From NCBI GenBank assembly GCA_035406685.1, contig DAONLM010000136.1, positions 1-8,336 of the forward strand: 8,336 nucleotides of DNA, read 5' to 3'. Below are positions 1 through 6,395 of the stretch, in pieces. Both the position numbers and the translations under genes were made by a program. Within the stretch, counting starts at the first letter, position 1, and the number at the start of each line of letters is the position of its first letter. Under the pieces are notes generated by a model. That model was not told the origin of the DNA, made no database searches, and saw nothing but the letters and a program-made list of their open reading frames with translations. The DNA is from DAONLM01 sp035406685. GTDB lineage: Bacteria > Spirochaetota > GWE2-31-10 > MWDO01.

Positions 1-21
1 AAATATTTCTATATATTAATC

Positions 22-61
22 ACAAAATTTTTAAGAAAATCCTTTACAAAATTTAAGAAAA
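22..61. repeat. Imperfect direct repeat upstream of the nuclease gene
   Basis: Two near-identical units lie at 22-39 and 46-61. Each reads ACAAAATTT followed by AAGAAAA, the first with two extra T. A third ACAAAATTT at 93-101 overlaps the -35 box of the promoter at 90-118. Unit starts are 24 and 47 bp apart, close to whole numbers of helical turns. Such A/T runs recur by chance in this composition, so a binding-site role is only a possibility. Confidence 0.3.
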
Positions 62-89
62 ATTACCTAAAAAAATATCATTCAATCTT

Positions 90-118
90 TTGACAAAATT
101 TCAAAATTTATATATAGA
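90..118 (+). promoter_or_regulatory. Sigma-70-type promoter for the nuclease/glycosyltransferase pair
   Basis: A perfect TTGACA (90-95) is followed, after a 17-bp spacer, by TATAGA (113-118), which matches TATAAT at five of six positions. Transcription should begin near 125, giving a leader of about 25 nt that carries the Shine-Dalgarno GGAGA at 138-142, 7 nt before the ATG at 150. This is the best consensus promoter in the window. Confidence 0.7.
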
Positions 119-149
119 ATTTTTATGATGATTTTTTGGAGAATGACTT

Positions 150-1763
150 ATGAAATTAATATTTAATGGAGCAGCAAAAACTGTTACAGGTAGTTGCTAT
201 TTTTTAGAGACAGAAAATAGTAAAATTTTAATAGATTGCGGAATGTTTCAGGGTGAAAAAGAGTTGAGAGAGAGAAATTATCTTGATTTTAATTTTAAGC
301 CAGAAGAAATAGAAAGTGTATTGATAACACATGCTCATATAGATCATACCGGGCTTTTACCCAAACTTGTTAAAAAGGGATTTTGTGGCACTATTTATAC
401 CACTTTTGAAACAAAAGAGCTATTAAGAGTAATGTTACTCGATTCTGCTCACATTCAGAACATGGAAACAGAATGGGAGAATAAAAAAAGAGAGAGAAAA
501 GGTCTTCCCAAAATCGAGCCATTGTATACCGAAGAGGATGTTGATAAGACACTAAAACTTATAAAAGGTGTTGAATATCATAAAGATTTTTTTCCGGTTA
601 AGGATATTAAAGTAAAATATATGAATGCAGGCCATATACTGGGTAGTGCCTTTTTAGAACTCAATGTTACAGAAAATAATATTACAAAAAAGATAATATT
701 TAGTGGCGATGTTGGTAGATCAAATCAAGCAATAATCCAAAACCCAGAAGTTCTTGAAAATGCCGATATTGTAATAATTGAAGCAACTTATGGAAATAGA
801 GAGCATAAAAAAGATGAAGACACTGAAAAAGAAATTTTTGAGATGTTAAATGAAGTAATAAAGAGCAATGGAACTCTAATAATACCAGCCTTTGCTGTTG
901 GGAGAACTCAGGAGATGATTTATAGATTATTTGAAATTTTTGAGAATTATAATCTGCCAGAAATTGATGTTTTTATAGATAGCCCAATGGCAAAAGAGAT
1001 AACAGAAATTTATAAAAAAATGACTGATTCTTATGATATTAAGACAAGGGAATATATAAAGAGGGGGATATCTCCTTTAGAAAGAAGAAATTTTAAGTTT
1101 ATCGAAACTTTAGAGCAATCAAAAAGTCTTAATAACAACAATGGTCCAAAAGTAATAATAAGTGCTTCTGGAATGTGTGATTCTGGAAGGGTGCTCCATC
1201 ATTTAAAACACCATATCTGGAGAGAGAATAGTTATATATTGTTTGTTGGTTATCAGGCAAAAGGAACTTTGGGTAGAAGAATAATCGAAGGTGCTAAAAT
1301 TGTAAATATTTTAGGAGACTCTGTTAAGGTTAACGCGAAGGTATTTACAATTGGTGGACTTTCTGCTCATGCTGATGTCAAAGAGTTATTGGCATGGTTA
1401 AGGTTTTATATCTCTTCAAAACCTCAAATTTTTATTGTCCATAGTGAAGAAGAGGTTGCAGAAAGTTTTTCTTTTATAATAGAAGAGAAATTTAATCTAA
1501 AGCCAATAATACCAGACATTGGAGATGAGATTAATATTCAATTTAAAGATAAGGAATTAGAAGTTTCTTTTAATAAAAATATAGCCCAATTAAATCTTAA
1601 TGAGCAGAAAGAGATTTTTGAAAAAAATATTTCTAAAATAAAAGAATATTTGAATGAAAATGAAGGATATAATAAAAAGAGTTTTCTTAATATGTTTTTA
1701 AAAAGATTAAATAAAAATATTGAAGAATTGCTTGAAGAGTTTAAGGTTGAATTAGAAAAATAG
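150..1763 (+). CDS. Beta-CASP metallo-beta-lactamase-fold RNA nuclease
   Basis: This is a cytoplasmic zinc-dependent RNA nuclease of the beta-CASP group (the CPSF73/Ysh1-like bacterial family), expected to cut or trim RNA. All catalytic motifs are visible: the HxHxDH zinc motif at residues 61-66 (HAHIDH), His162 in GHILGS, Asp187 in SGDVGR, motif A Glu211 in EATYGNRE, motif B around His350-351 in SGMCDSGRVLHH, and motif C His407 in SAHAD. The motif near residue 430, often VHGE, reads VHSEEE. At 537 residues it is longer than the roughly 450-470 usual for the family. The surplus is a lysine/glutamate-rich, probably helical tail from about residue 470, rich in Asn and Phe. The start is supported by GGAGA 7 nt upstream and by the conserved N-terminal beta-strand beginning at residue 2. 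It is the first gene of a two-gene unit and is separated by 4 nt from the glycosyltransferase. The family is certain; the RNA substrate is unknown. Confidence 0.9.
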   Translation: MKLIFNGAAKTVTGSCYFLETENSKILIDCGMFQGEKELRERNYLDFNFKPEEIESVLITHAHIDHTGLLPKLVKKGFCGTIYTTFETKELLRVMLLDSAHIQNMETEWENKKRERKGLPKIEPLYTEEDVDKTLKLIKGVEYHKDFFPVKDIKVKYMNAGHILGSAFLELNVTENNITKKIIFSGDVGRSNQAIIQNPEVLENADIVIIEATYGNREHKKDEDTEKEIFEMLNEVIKSNGTLIIPAFAVGRTQEMIYRLFEIFENYNLPEIDVFIDSPMAKEITEIYKKMTDSYDIKTREYIKRGISPLERRNFKFIETLEQSKSLNNNNGPKVIISASGMCDSGRVLHHLKHHIWRENSYILFVGYQAKGTLGRRIIEGAKIVNILGDSVKVNAKVFTIGGLSAHADVKELLAWLRFYISSKPQIFIVHSEEEVAESFSFIIEEKFNLKPIIPDIGDEINIQFKDKELEVSFNKNIAQLNLNEQKEIFEKNISKIKEYLNENEGYNKKSFLNMFLKRLNKNIEELLEEFKVELEK

Positions 1764-1767
1764 CATT

Positions 1768-2553
1768 ATGAAAGATATAAAATTTTCTATAATAACTGTT
1801 GTATATAATGGCGAATCCTCAATTGAAAATACAATATTAAGTGTGATAAATCAATCCTATAAAAATATAGAATATATAATAATCGATGGTAAATCAACCG
1901 ACAAAACCCTTCAAATAGTAAATAAATATTCAGATAAAATAACAAAAATAGTTAGTGAAAAAGATAATGGCCTCTATTATGCGATGAATAAGGGGATAGA
2001 TTTTTCAACAGGTGACTATTTATGGTTTATAAATTCAGGTGATGAGATCTATGAGAATGAGACTATTGAAAAAATAAGTGCTCAAATTGAGTTTGATTTG
2101 CCAGATGTTATTTATGGTAGAACTGCTCTTTATGGCTTTAATGGAGAATTTGTAAAAACTCCATCTGTACCACAAAAGATTAATCCCATTACTTTTGCAA
2201 AAGGGATGCTTGTTTCTCATCAGGGATTTATAGTTAGTAAAAGAATTGTAGAATATTATGATACAGAATATAAATCAGCATCTGATCAGGATTGGATAAT
2301 AAGAATTTTAAAAAAGAGTAAAACTATTCTTAATACAAATGAAATCATTTCAAAATATATTATAGGTGGCTCTTCGTATAAAAATTTTATATTGAATTGG
2401 AAAGAGAGATTAAAAATAATAAAAAAACATTTTAATTTATATTATTACATAAGAAATATAATCTCTTTTATAATAAATTATGCTAAATTCTTAATAAAAC
2501 AGAAGATATTTAAAAAGGATTATATTTTTAAAGAAAAAAAATATAAAAGCTAA
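1768..2553 (+). CDS. Family 2 glycosyltransferase (GT-A fold, WcaA/WcaE-like)
   Basis: This protein should transfer a sugar from a nucleotide-sugar donor to a surface polysaccharide or lipid-linked acceptor at the inner face of the membrane. The N-terminal half is a typical GT-A domain: FSIITVVYNGE (6-16), the nucleotide-binding DGKSTD (40-45), EKDNGLYYAMNKGI (64-77), and NSGDE (89-93) in the place of the metal-binding DxD. A later SDQDW (near 171-175) fits the acceptor/catalytic region. The last 60 residues are lysine- and isoleucine-rich with an amphipathic stretch that may sit on the membrane; there is no clear transmembrane helix. No good Shine-Dalgarno precedes the ATG, which is 4 nt after the nuclease stop, so translation is probably coupled. 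No other polysaccharide genes are present, so it is an isolated glycosyltransferase and its sugar cannot be predicted. The length of 261 residues is normal for this short subgroup. Confidence 0.85.
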   Translation: MKDIKFSIITVVYNGESSIENTILSVINQSYKNIEYIIIDGKSTDKTLQIVNKYSDKITKIVSEKDNGLYYAMNKGIDFSTGDYLWFINSGDEIYENETIEKISAQIEFDLPDVIYGRTALYGFNGEFVKTPSVPQKINPITFAKGMLVSHQGFIVSKRIVEYYDTEYKSASDQDWIIRILKKSKTILNTNEIISKYIIGGSSYKNFILNWKERLKIIKKHFNLYYYIRNIISFIINYAKFLIKQKIFKKDYIFKEKKYKS

Positions 2554-2581
2554 GGATTTCTCTATATTAAAAATTTTTACA

Positions 2582-2610
2582 TTGTTAAAATTCTTATTGA
2601 CCTTTATATA
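2582..2610 (+). promoter_or_regulatory. Possible promoter for the carbamoyltransferase/GH13 pair
   Basis: The 126-bp gap before the carbamoyltransferase contains TTGTTA (2582-2587), a 17-bp spacer and TATATA (2605-2610). A second -35-like TTGACC at 2597-2602 lacks a well-spaced -10, and a TATAAT at 2640-2645 lacks a -35. Because the gap is nearly all A/T, more than one of these could be used. I see no terminator for the upstream glycosyltransferase, so read-through is possible. Confidence 0.3.
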
Positions 2611-2667
2611 AAAATATAGTAAAAAGTCATTGTATTTTATATAATAATCTCTGAGTTATAAATTATT

Positions 2668-2672
2668 GAGGA
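2668..2672 (+). promoter_or_regulatory. Shine-Dalgarno site fixing a TTG start
   Basis: GAGGA lies 7 nt before the TTG at 2680. No in-frame ATG occurs between this site and the conserved N-terminal region of the carbamoyltransferase, so the spacing supports TTG as the true start. A TTG start usually lowers translation relative to ATG. Confidence 0.6.
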
Positions 2673-2679
2673 ATAAAAA

Positions 2680-3648
2680 TTGAAAAATCCTTTTTACAAA
2701 AAGAGTTTTTTATCATTAGAGCATTTTTCTCAAGAAGATATAAATTATTTAATTGAAAAATCCTTTTTAGTAAAGAAAGAGAAAAAAGAGAATATTTATA
2801 AATACAGATTAAAAAATAAAAATATTGCAATGATTTTTGAAAAAAATTCAACAAGGACAAGATGCTCAACAGTTATTGCCTGTTTTGATGAAGGAGGACA
2901 TGCTGAATTTCTTGGAAAAGATGATATTCAAATGGGAGTTAAAGAATCAATTAAAGATACAGCAAGAGTTTTGGGAAGAATGTTTGACGCTATAGTATTC
3001 AGAGGATACAAACAGGAGACAGTTGAAAAACTGGCTCAATTTTCTGGCATTCCAGTAATAAATGCTTTAACAGATGAAGAACATCCGACACAGATTATAG
3101 CAGACTTTATGACAATAAAAGAGGTATTCGGTAGTCTAAAAGGTATAAAAATTGCATATCTTGGAGATGGTAGGAACAATATGGTAAACAGTTTAATCAT
3201 TGGTTGTGCAAAGATGGGAATTAATTTATCTGTTGGTTCTCCGCAAAGTCTATGGCCTGATAAAAATGTAATTAAAATTTATCAAGATATAGCAAGAACA
3301 AATGATTCTTATATAAAATTTATAGAGGATCCTTATGAAGCAGTAAAGGATAGTGATGTAGTATATACTGATGTCTGGGTAAGTATGGGGGAAGAAAATA
3401 AAAAAGGAATTAAAAATAGAATAAAAATATTAAAACCATATACAGTAACGAAAAAAATTATGGAGGCAACTGGGAAGACCAATACTATATTTTTACATTG
3501 TTTGCCAGCAAGTCATGAGAATGAATTTCATAATCAGGAAGTTACAGAAGAAGTTTTTGAATCGAATCAGTCTTATGTGTTCCAGCAGGCAGAAAACAAG
3601 ATGCATTCTTTAAAAGCAATTTTAATCTCAATATTAGGAGGAGAATAA
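2680..3648 (+). CDS. argF/arcB: Ornithine carbamoyltransferase
   Basis: This enzyme interconverts carbamoyl phosphate plus ornithine and citrulline plus phosphate, either in arginine synthesis or in the arginine deiminase pathway; it is a cytoplasmic trimer-forming family. Carbamoyl-phosphate-binding STRTR is at residues 57-61, Arg108 lies in FRGY, HPTQ is at 135-138, and HCLP is at 273-276. The ornithine loop DVWVSMGEE (231-239), with Asp231 and SMG at 235-237, points to ornithine rather than putrescine or aspartate as the acceptor. Motif positions coincide almost residue for residue with E. coli OTCase, but at 322 residues it is slightly short because the segment after HCLPA (276-290) is compressed relative to typical ArcB/ArgF. 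FEKNSTRTRC and LWPD resemble the ArcB/ArgF type, and the catabolic or anabolic direction cannot be settled here. Translation starts at TTG behind GAGGA. It ends 2 nt before the GH13 gene, whose ribosome site lies inside it. No arcA, arcC or other arginine gene is in the window. Confidence 0.88.
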   Translation: MKNPFYKKSFLSLEHFSQEDINYLIEKSFLVKKEKKENIYKYRLKNKNIAMIFEKNSTRTRCSTVIACFDEGGHAEFLGKDDIQMGVKESIKDTARVLGRMFDAIVFRGYKQETVEKLAQFSGIPVINALTDEEHPTQIIADFMTIKEVFGSLKGIKIAYLGDGRNNMVNSLIIGCAKMGINLSVGSPQSLWPDKNVIKIYQDIARTNDSYIKFIEDPYEAVKDSDVVYTDVWVSMGEENKKGIKNRIKILKPYTVTKKIMEATGKTNTIFLHCLPASHENEFHNQEVTEEVFESNQSYVFQQAENKMHSLKAILISILGGE

Positions 3649-3650
3649 TA

Positions 3651-4928
3651 ATGGTAAAGGCTCTTTATATTTATAATCTATTTCCTAAACTCTATAAAAA
3701 TGTAAATGAATGGATAAAGAATTTGTCTCACATTAAAAATATGGGATTTAATGCTGTTTACATAAATCCTTTTCATTATCCCGGTTTTTCTGGCAGCATT
3801 TATGCTCCTAAGGATTATTATGAGTATAATCCAAATTTTTTTACAAATAAAAAGAATCCAGAGGAGGAGTTAAGAAGTTTTATTGAAGCATGTAAGGAAA
3901 AAGATATACTTCCTATTATGGATCTTGTTGTTAATCATACTTCTATAGATTCTCCTTTAATTAAAGAGCATAAAAATTGGTATGTATTAGAAAAAGATGG
4001 GGAAGTAAAAAGACCAGGTGCATGGGAAAATGGGAAATTTGTTACCTGGGGGGATCTTGCCACATTTGATTTAGATAATAGCCCGGATAGAGACAATTTA
4101 TGGAAATATTTACTCAATATGTGCTTTCATTATCTTAAATTAGGATTTAGAGGATTTAGATGTGATGCTGCATATCAGGTTTCTCATGAATTCTGGCAAT
4201 ATCTTATATCCAATATAAAGAAGGAATTCTCAGATGTTGTTTTTCTTGCAGAAACACTCAGTTGTACGCCGGTTCAGATTCAGTCACTTTCAAATTGTGG
4301 TTTTGATTATATATTTAACTCTTCAAAATGGTGGAATTTTAATGATTCATGGTGTTTGGAACAGTATAATATGACACGAACAATAGCGCCATCCATTTCT
4401 TTTCCAGAGACTCATGATACGGCAAGGCTTATGGAAGAGGTAAAAGAAAATGAGATAGTTTTTAAACAGAGATTATATTTTGAAGCAATTTTTTCAAAAG
4501 GTTTTATGATTACATCTGGGTTCGAATATGGATTTAAAAAGAAATTAAATACTGTCACAACTACACCAGCAGACTGGGAGAATACTGGGAAAGATTATTC
4601 AAAAATTATAAGAAAAATTCTTGATATTAAATCAAAGTTACTCCCTTTACATGAAGAGAGTCCTATTTATATTGTAGATCAGCCAAACTGGATGAATGTT
4701 TTCTGTTTTATTAAGGAATGGGATAATGTAAAGGTATTAATTGTGTTAAATAAAGATGTTAATAATAGTCAAAATGTTTATTTACAGGATTTAGAGCATA
4801 TATTAAATGGTGAAAAAGTTATAGATTATTCTCCTGAGGAAAGAATTTCTGGATATATAAAGACATTAAATATAAACTTAAAACCAGGAGAATTAAAAAT
4901 TTTGGTAAAAGAAAAGGACACAATTTAA
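3651..4928 (+). CDS. GH13 alpha-amylase-superfamily enzyme, cytoplasmic
   Basis: This is a glycoside hydrolase or glucosyl-transferring enzyme of family 13, acting on alpha-glucans or small alpha-glucosides. The four classic regions are present in order: region I DLVVNH (91-96), region II FRCDAAY with Arg170 and the nucleophile Asp172, region III FLAETL with the acid/base Glu201, and region IV FPETHDT with His255 and the transition-state Asp256. The domain B segment includes YAPKDYYEYNP (51-61), typical of the family. A short beta-sheet C domain follows from about residue 340, ending in LNINLKPGELKILV. There is no signal peptide, so the enzyme should act in the cytoplasm on imported or stored sugar. 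At 425 residues it is compact. A strong AGGAGGAG at 3636-3643, inside the end of the carbamoyltransferase gene, gives 7-nt spacing to the ATG. The subfamily and substrate are not determined. Its stop codon overlaps that of the convergent Cas2-like gene. Confidence 0.85.
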   Translation: MVKALYIYNLFPKLYKNVNEWIKNLSHIKNMGFNAVYINPFHYPGFSGSIYAPKDYYEYNPNFFTNKKNPEEELRSFIEACKEKDILPIMDLVVNHTSIDSPLIKEHKNWYVLEKDGEVKRPGAWENGKFVTWGDLATFDLDNSPDRDNLWKYLLNMCFHYLKLGFRGFRCDAAYQVSHEFWQYLISNIKKEFSDVVFLAETLSCTPVQIQSLSNCGFDYIFNSSKWWNFNDSWCLEQYNMTRTIAPSISFPETHDTARLMEEVKENEIVFKQRLYFEAIFSKGFMITSGFEYGFKKKLNTVTTTPADWENTGKDYSKIIRKILDIKSKLLPLHEESPIYIVDQPNWMNVFCFIKEWDNVKVLIVLNKDVNNSQNVYLQDLEHILNGEKVIDYSPEERISGYIKTLNINLKPGELKILVKEKDTI

Positions 4929-5206
4929 CTGACTTCACTTGATATCGAGAGTCTCTTCCATTTTCTATCTTGAATATAGCTTATTTTAAAGCATTTATCA
5001 AGAGGATATTGGTAGATTCTGATTTTATCATCCATATCAATTACATCTGTAAGATCCTTTTTTAGATTACCGAGTCTTTTTGAGGGAAAATCAAAACTTT
5101 CATAAATATTTTTTTGAATCTTTACTATACCATATTCACCCAAAATTTTTTGCACAGCTTTTTCGGAATCAGGCGAAGCTAAATCTAAGGCAATACTAAT
5201 AAACAT
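4925..5206 (-). CDS. Stand-alone Cas2-like small protein
   Basis: This 93-residue protein has the pattern of the Cas2 ferredoxin-like fold. An N-terminal beta-strand FISIALDL carries Asp8 where Cas2 nucleases have their metal-binding aspartate. A helix then leads to ILGEYGIVKIQKNIYES (21-37), which matches the Cas2 helix-1/strand-2 signature of a YG, a basic residue, a Gln and a Y/F-E. DKIRIYQYPLD (60-70) matches the later strand that normally ends in Y-P/L. Cas2 normally partners Cas1 in CRISPR spacer acquisition, but no cas1, effector gene or array is in the window, so this may be an orphan Cas2 or a related small nuclease or toxin of the Cas2/VapD fold. GGAGAT (5214-5219) lies 7 nt before the ATG. 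It is 150 bp downstream of the exported-protein gene and may have its own promoter. The fold assignment comes from motif reading only. Confidence 0.6.
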   Translation of the reverse strand: MFISIALDLASPDSEKAVQKILGEYGIVKIQKNIYESFDFPSKRLGNLKKDLTDVIDMDDKIRIYQYPLDKCFKISYIQDRKWKRLSISSEVS

Positions 5207-5233
5207 ATATTTTATCTCCGCTGTTTTTATTTA

Positions 5234-5262
5234 ATTATCGAAAGAAATAAAAATTTTCTTTA
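5234..5262 (-). promoter_or_regulatory. Weak candidate promoter for the Cas2-like gene
   Basis: On the minus strand a GATAAT (-10-like, plus-strand 5234-5239) sits about 28 nt before the start codon. The hexamer 17 bp upstream (5257-5262, TAAAGA) is a poor -35. A better -35-like TTGTCA (5268-5273) has no good -10 at normal spacing. The surrounding 150-bp gap (5207-5356) contains no convincing terminator for the upstream gene, so read-through from the pgk unit is equally possible. Confidence 0.2.
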
Positions 5263-5356
5263 AAAAATGACAAAATAAAGTTTATTAATTTAATATATTG
5301 ATATTATTTTTAAAAATGAATAAGTAAGAAAGAAATATTTTAATTATTCAACCTGC

Positions 5357-5917
5357 TTAATCAACAAACTCTATATACACAACAGTAGACTCTGGAACTG
5401 TTGGTTTTTCATTAAAATCTTTTGAATTATTATGTAAAAACATCTGTTTATCTTCAAGCCAATATCTTACAAAATATGTATAACATTTCTCCTTGCCAAT
5501 TTCAGTATATACAGTAAATCTCTCCAGTTCTTTTATTCTCCCTTTGGCACCTTTAATGGATGTTCCATTCTTTAATTCAATATCAAAAACATATGGGATA
5601 TAAAATACAAGACTTAGATTGTCTTTTTGGATCTTTTTAATAGTATATCCCTTCACCTCAATAGATTTTACAAAGTCAATATAAATATGCTGTTCTTTAT
5701 TCTCATTTCCTTGCCACATTAGGTCATTAAGATAAAAACCACTCATTCCCTCAATATAGCCTTTTGTATAAAAACCATTCTGTTTACGATATTCAATATT
5801 AAATTTATCTTTTGAATTTTTATTATCTTTTATCTTTGGTTCGTCTGGATCTTTTGGATCTGCTTTAATTAAAAGTGCTAAAAATAAAAATAATAATAAA
5901 AAAATATTTTTTTTCAT
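5357..5917 (-). CDS. Exported protein of unknown function
   Basis: I do not recognise this 186-residue protein. It opens with Lys-Lys and a hydrophobic leucine/phenylalanine stretch (residues 4-17) ending IKA-D, a plausible type I signal peptide cut after Ala19. There is no lipobox cysteine, so it should be periplasmic or secreted rather than a lipoprotein. A charged, proline- and lysine-rich linker (20-38) follows, then a domain of alternating hydrophobic and charged residues that looks beta-rich (for example IEVKGYTIKKI, FDIELKNGTSIKG and TVVYIEF near the end), with one cysteine at 145. Its Shine-Dalgarno, GGGAGGGG (5921-5928), is the strongest in the window and fixes the start. It begins 24 nt after the FHA gene stops, so it is probably the last gene of a pgk-FHA-exported protein unit. 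The link to FHA signalling is inference from position only. Confidence 0.7.
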   Translation of the reverse strand: MKKNIFLLLFLFLALLIKADPKDPDEPKIKDNKNSKDKFNIEYRKQNGFYTKGYIEGMSGFYLNDLMWQGNENKEQHIYIDFVKSIEVKGYTIKKIQKDNLSLVFYIPYVFDIELKNGTSIKGAKGRIKELERFTVYTEIGKEKCYTYFVRYWLEDKQMFLHNNSKDFNEKPTVPESTVVYIEFVD

Positions 5918-5941
5918 ATACCCCTCCCTTTAAATAAATAT

Positions 5942-6331
5942 CTATTTTTTATCCAATTTTTCTTCTAAATAAAATCTTATTATTGTCTCACCTATGACTA
6001 TTCTTTCCCCATAGAATATTTGAGTCTTTTTTTTAATCTCTTTACCATTAACAAAAGTAGAATTAGTTGAATTAAGATCTTCTATAAAAAATTTACAATC
6101 TTCTGTGACTGTTATAAGACAGTGTTCTTTGCTTATTAAAGGATCTTTTATACAGAAATCTGATTTTTCACTTCTACCAATAATGACCTTTGGTTTATCG
6201 ATAATAAATGTTTTTCCTATAAAATTAGAAGACAGAATTAATAAAACACCTCTTTTTTCTAAAAGAGATGAAAAACTGGGTTTTAATTTATGGGACAATT
6301 CTGTATTTATTGTATCTGTCTTTTCTGACAT
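5942..6331 (-). CDS. FHA-domain (phosphothreonine-binding) protein
   Basis: This is a 129-residue single-domain protein. Residues about 28-122 form a forkhead-associated domain, which in known families binds phosphothreonine peptides made by Ser/Thr kinases. The signature residues are visible: IIGRSEKSD (50-58) with Gly52, Arg53 and Ser54; SKEH (67-70) with Ser67 and His70; DLNSTN (85-90); and FVNG (93-96). The usual STNGT reads STNST, with Ser91 replacing a commonly conserved glycine. The 27-residue N-terminal tail is Ser/Thr-rich and could itself be a phosphorylation target, as in GarA-like regulators, but that is speculative. There is no membrane segment, so it is cytoplasmic. AAGGA (6338-6342) is 6 nt before the ATG and directly abuts the hairpin at 6343-6395. 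It lies between pgk and the exported-protein gene on the same strand. No kinase or phosphatase is visible in the window. Confidence 0.85.
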   Translation of the reverse strand: MSEKTDTINTELSHKLKPSFSSLLEKRGVLLILSSNFIGKTFIIDKPKVIIGRSEKSDFCIKDPLISKEHCLITVTEDCKFFIEDLNSTNSTFVNGKEIKKKTQIFYGERIVIGETIIRFYLEEKLDKK

Positions 6332-6342
6332 AAAATTTCCTT

Positions 6343-6395
6343 ATAATTTTTACTTATGCCTGATTACTCAGGCATAAGTAGTTATTAAAAATTAT
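6343..6395 (-). promoter_or_regulatory. Intercistronic hairpin between pgk and the FHA gene
   Basis: A perfect 13-bp inverted repeat (6351-6363 with 6368-6380) encloses a 4-nt loop. Read in the mRNA of the minus-strand genes the loop is GUAA, a GNRA tetraloop; on the other strand it would be UUAC. A further 8-bp A/U stem (6343-6350 with 6388-6395) stacks beneath it with a one-sided 7-nt bulge; it contains the pgk stop codon and ends next to the FHA ribosome site. The sequence 3' of the stem in this transcript is A-rich, not a U-tract, so it does not look like an intrinsic terminator. Likely roles are mRNA end stabilisation, processing, or tuning of FHA translation. Confidence 0.7.

Noticed and set aside
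2035..2220. Minus-strand frames inside the glycosyltransferase, the carbamoyltransferase start and the GH13 gene (2035-2220, 2663-2869, 3935-4117)
   Set aside because: All are antisense to genes with intact family motifs, and none has a Shine-Dalgarno or a recognisable product.
5241..5261. AAAGAAA/TTTCTTT inverted repeat as a terminator for the exported-protein gene
   Set aside because: The stem is 7 bp with only one G-C pair and is not followed by a T-tract on the relevant strand; it is expected by chance in this composition.
4925..5356. CRISPR array or leader next to the Cas2-like gene
   Set aside because: No regularly spaced repeats of any length are visible in the gap or elsewhere in the window.
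6105..6377. Plus-strand reading frame of 90 codons across the FHA gene and the hairpin
   Set aside because: It lies antisense to the FHA gene, which has clear domain motifs and a ribosome site. The plus-strand frame has no recognisable family and simply ends in the hairpin.
6351..6380. Intrinsic terminator of pgk
   Set aside because: The stem is strong, but the 3' side in the pgk transcript is A-rich rather than U-rich, and the next gene starts 20 nt later with good spacing, so it is described as an intercistronic hairpin instead.
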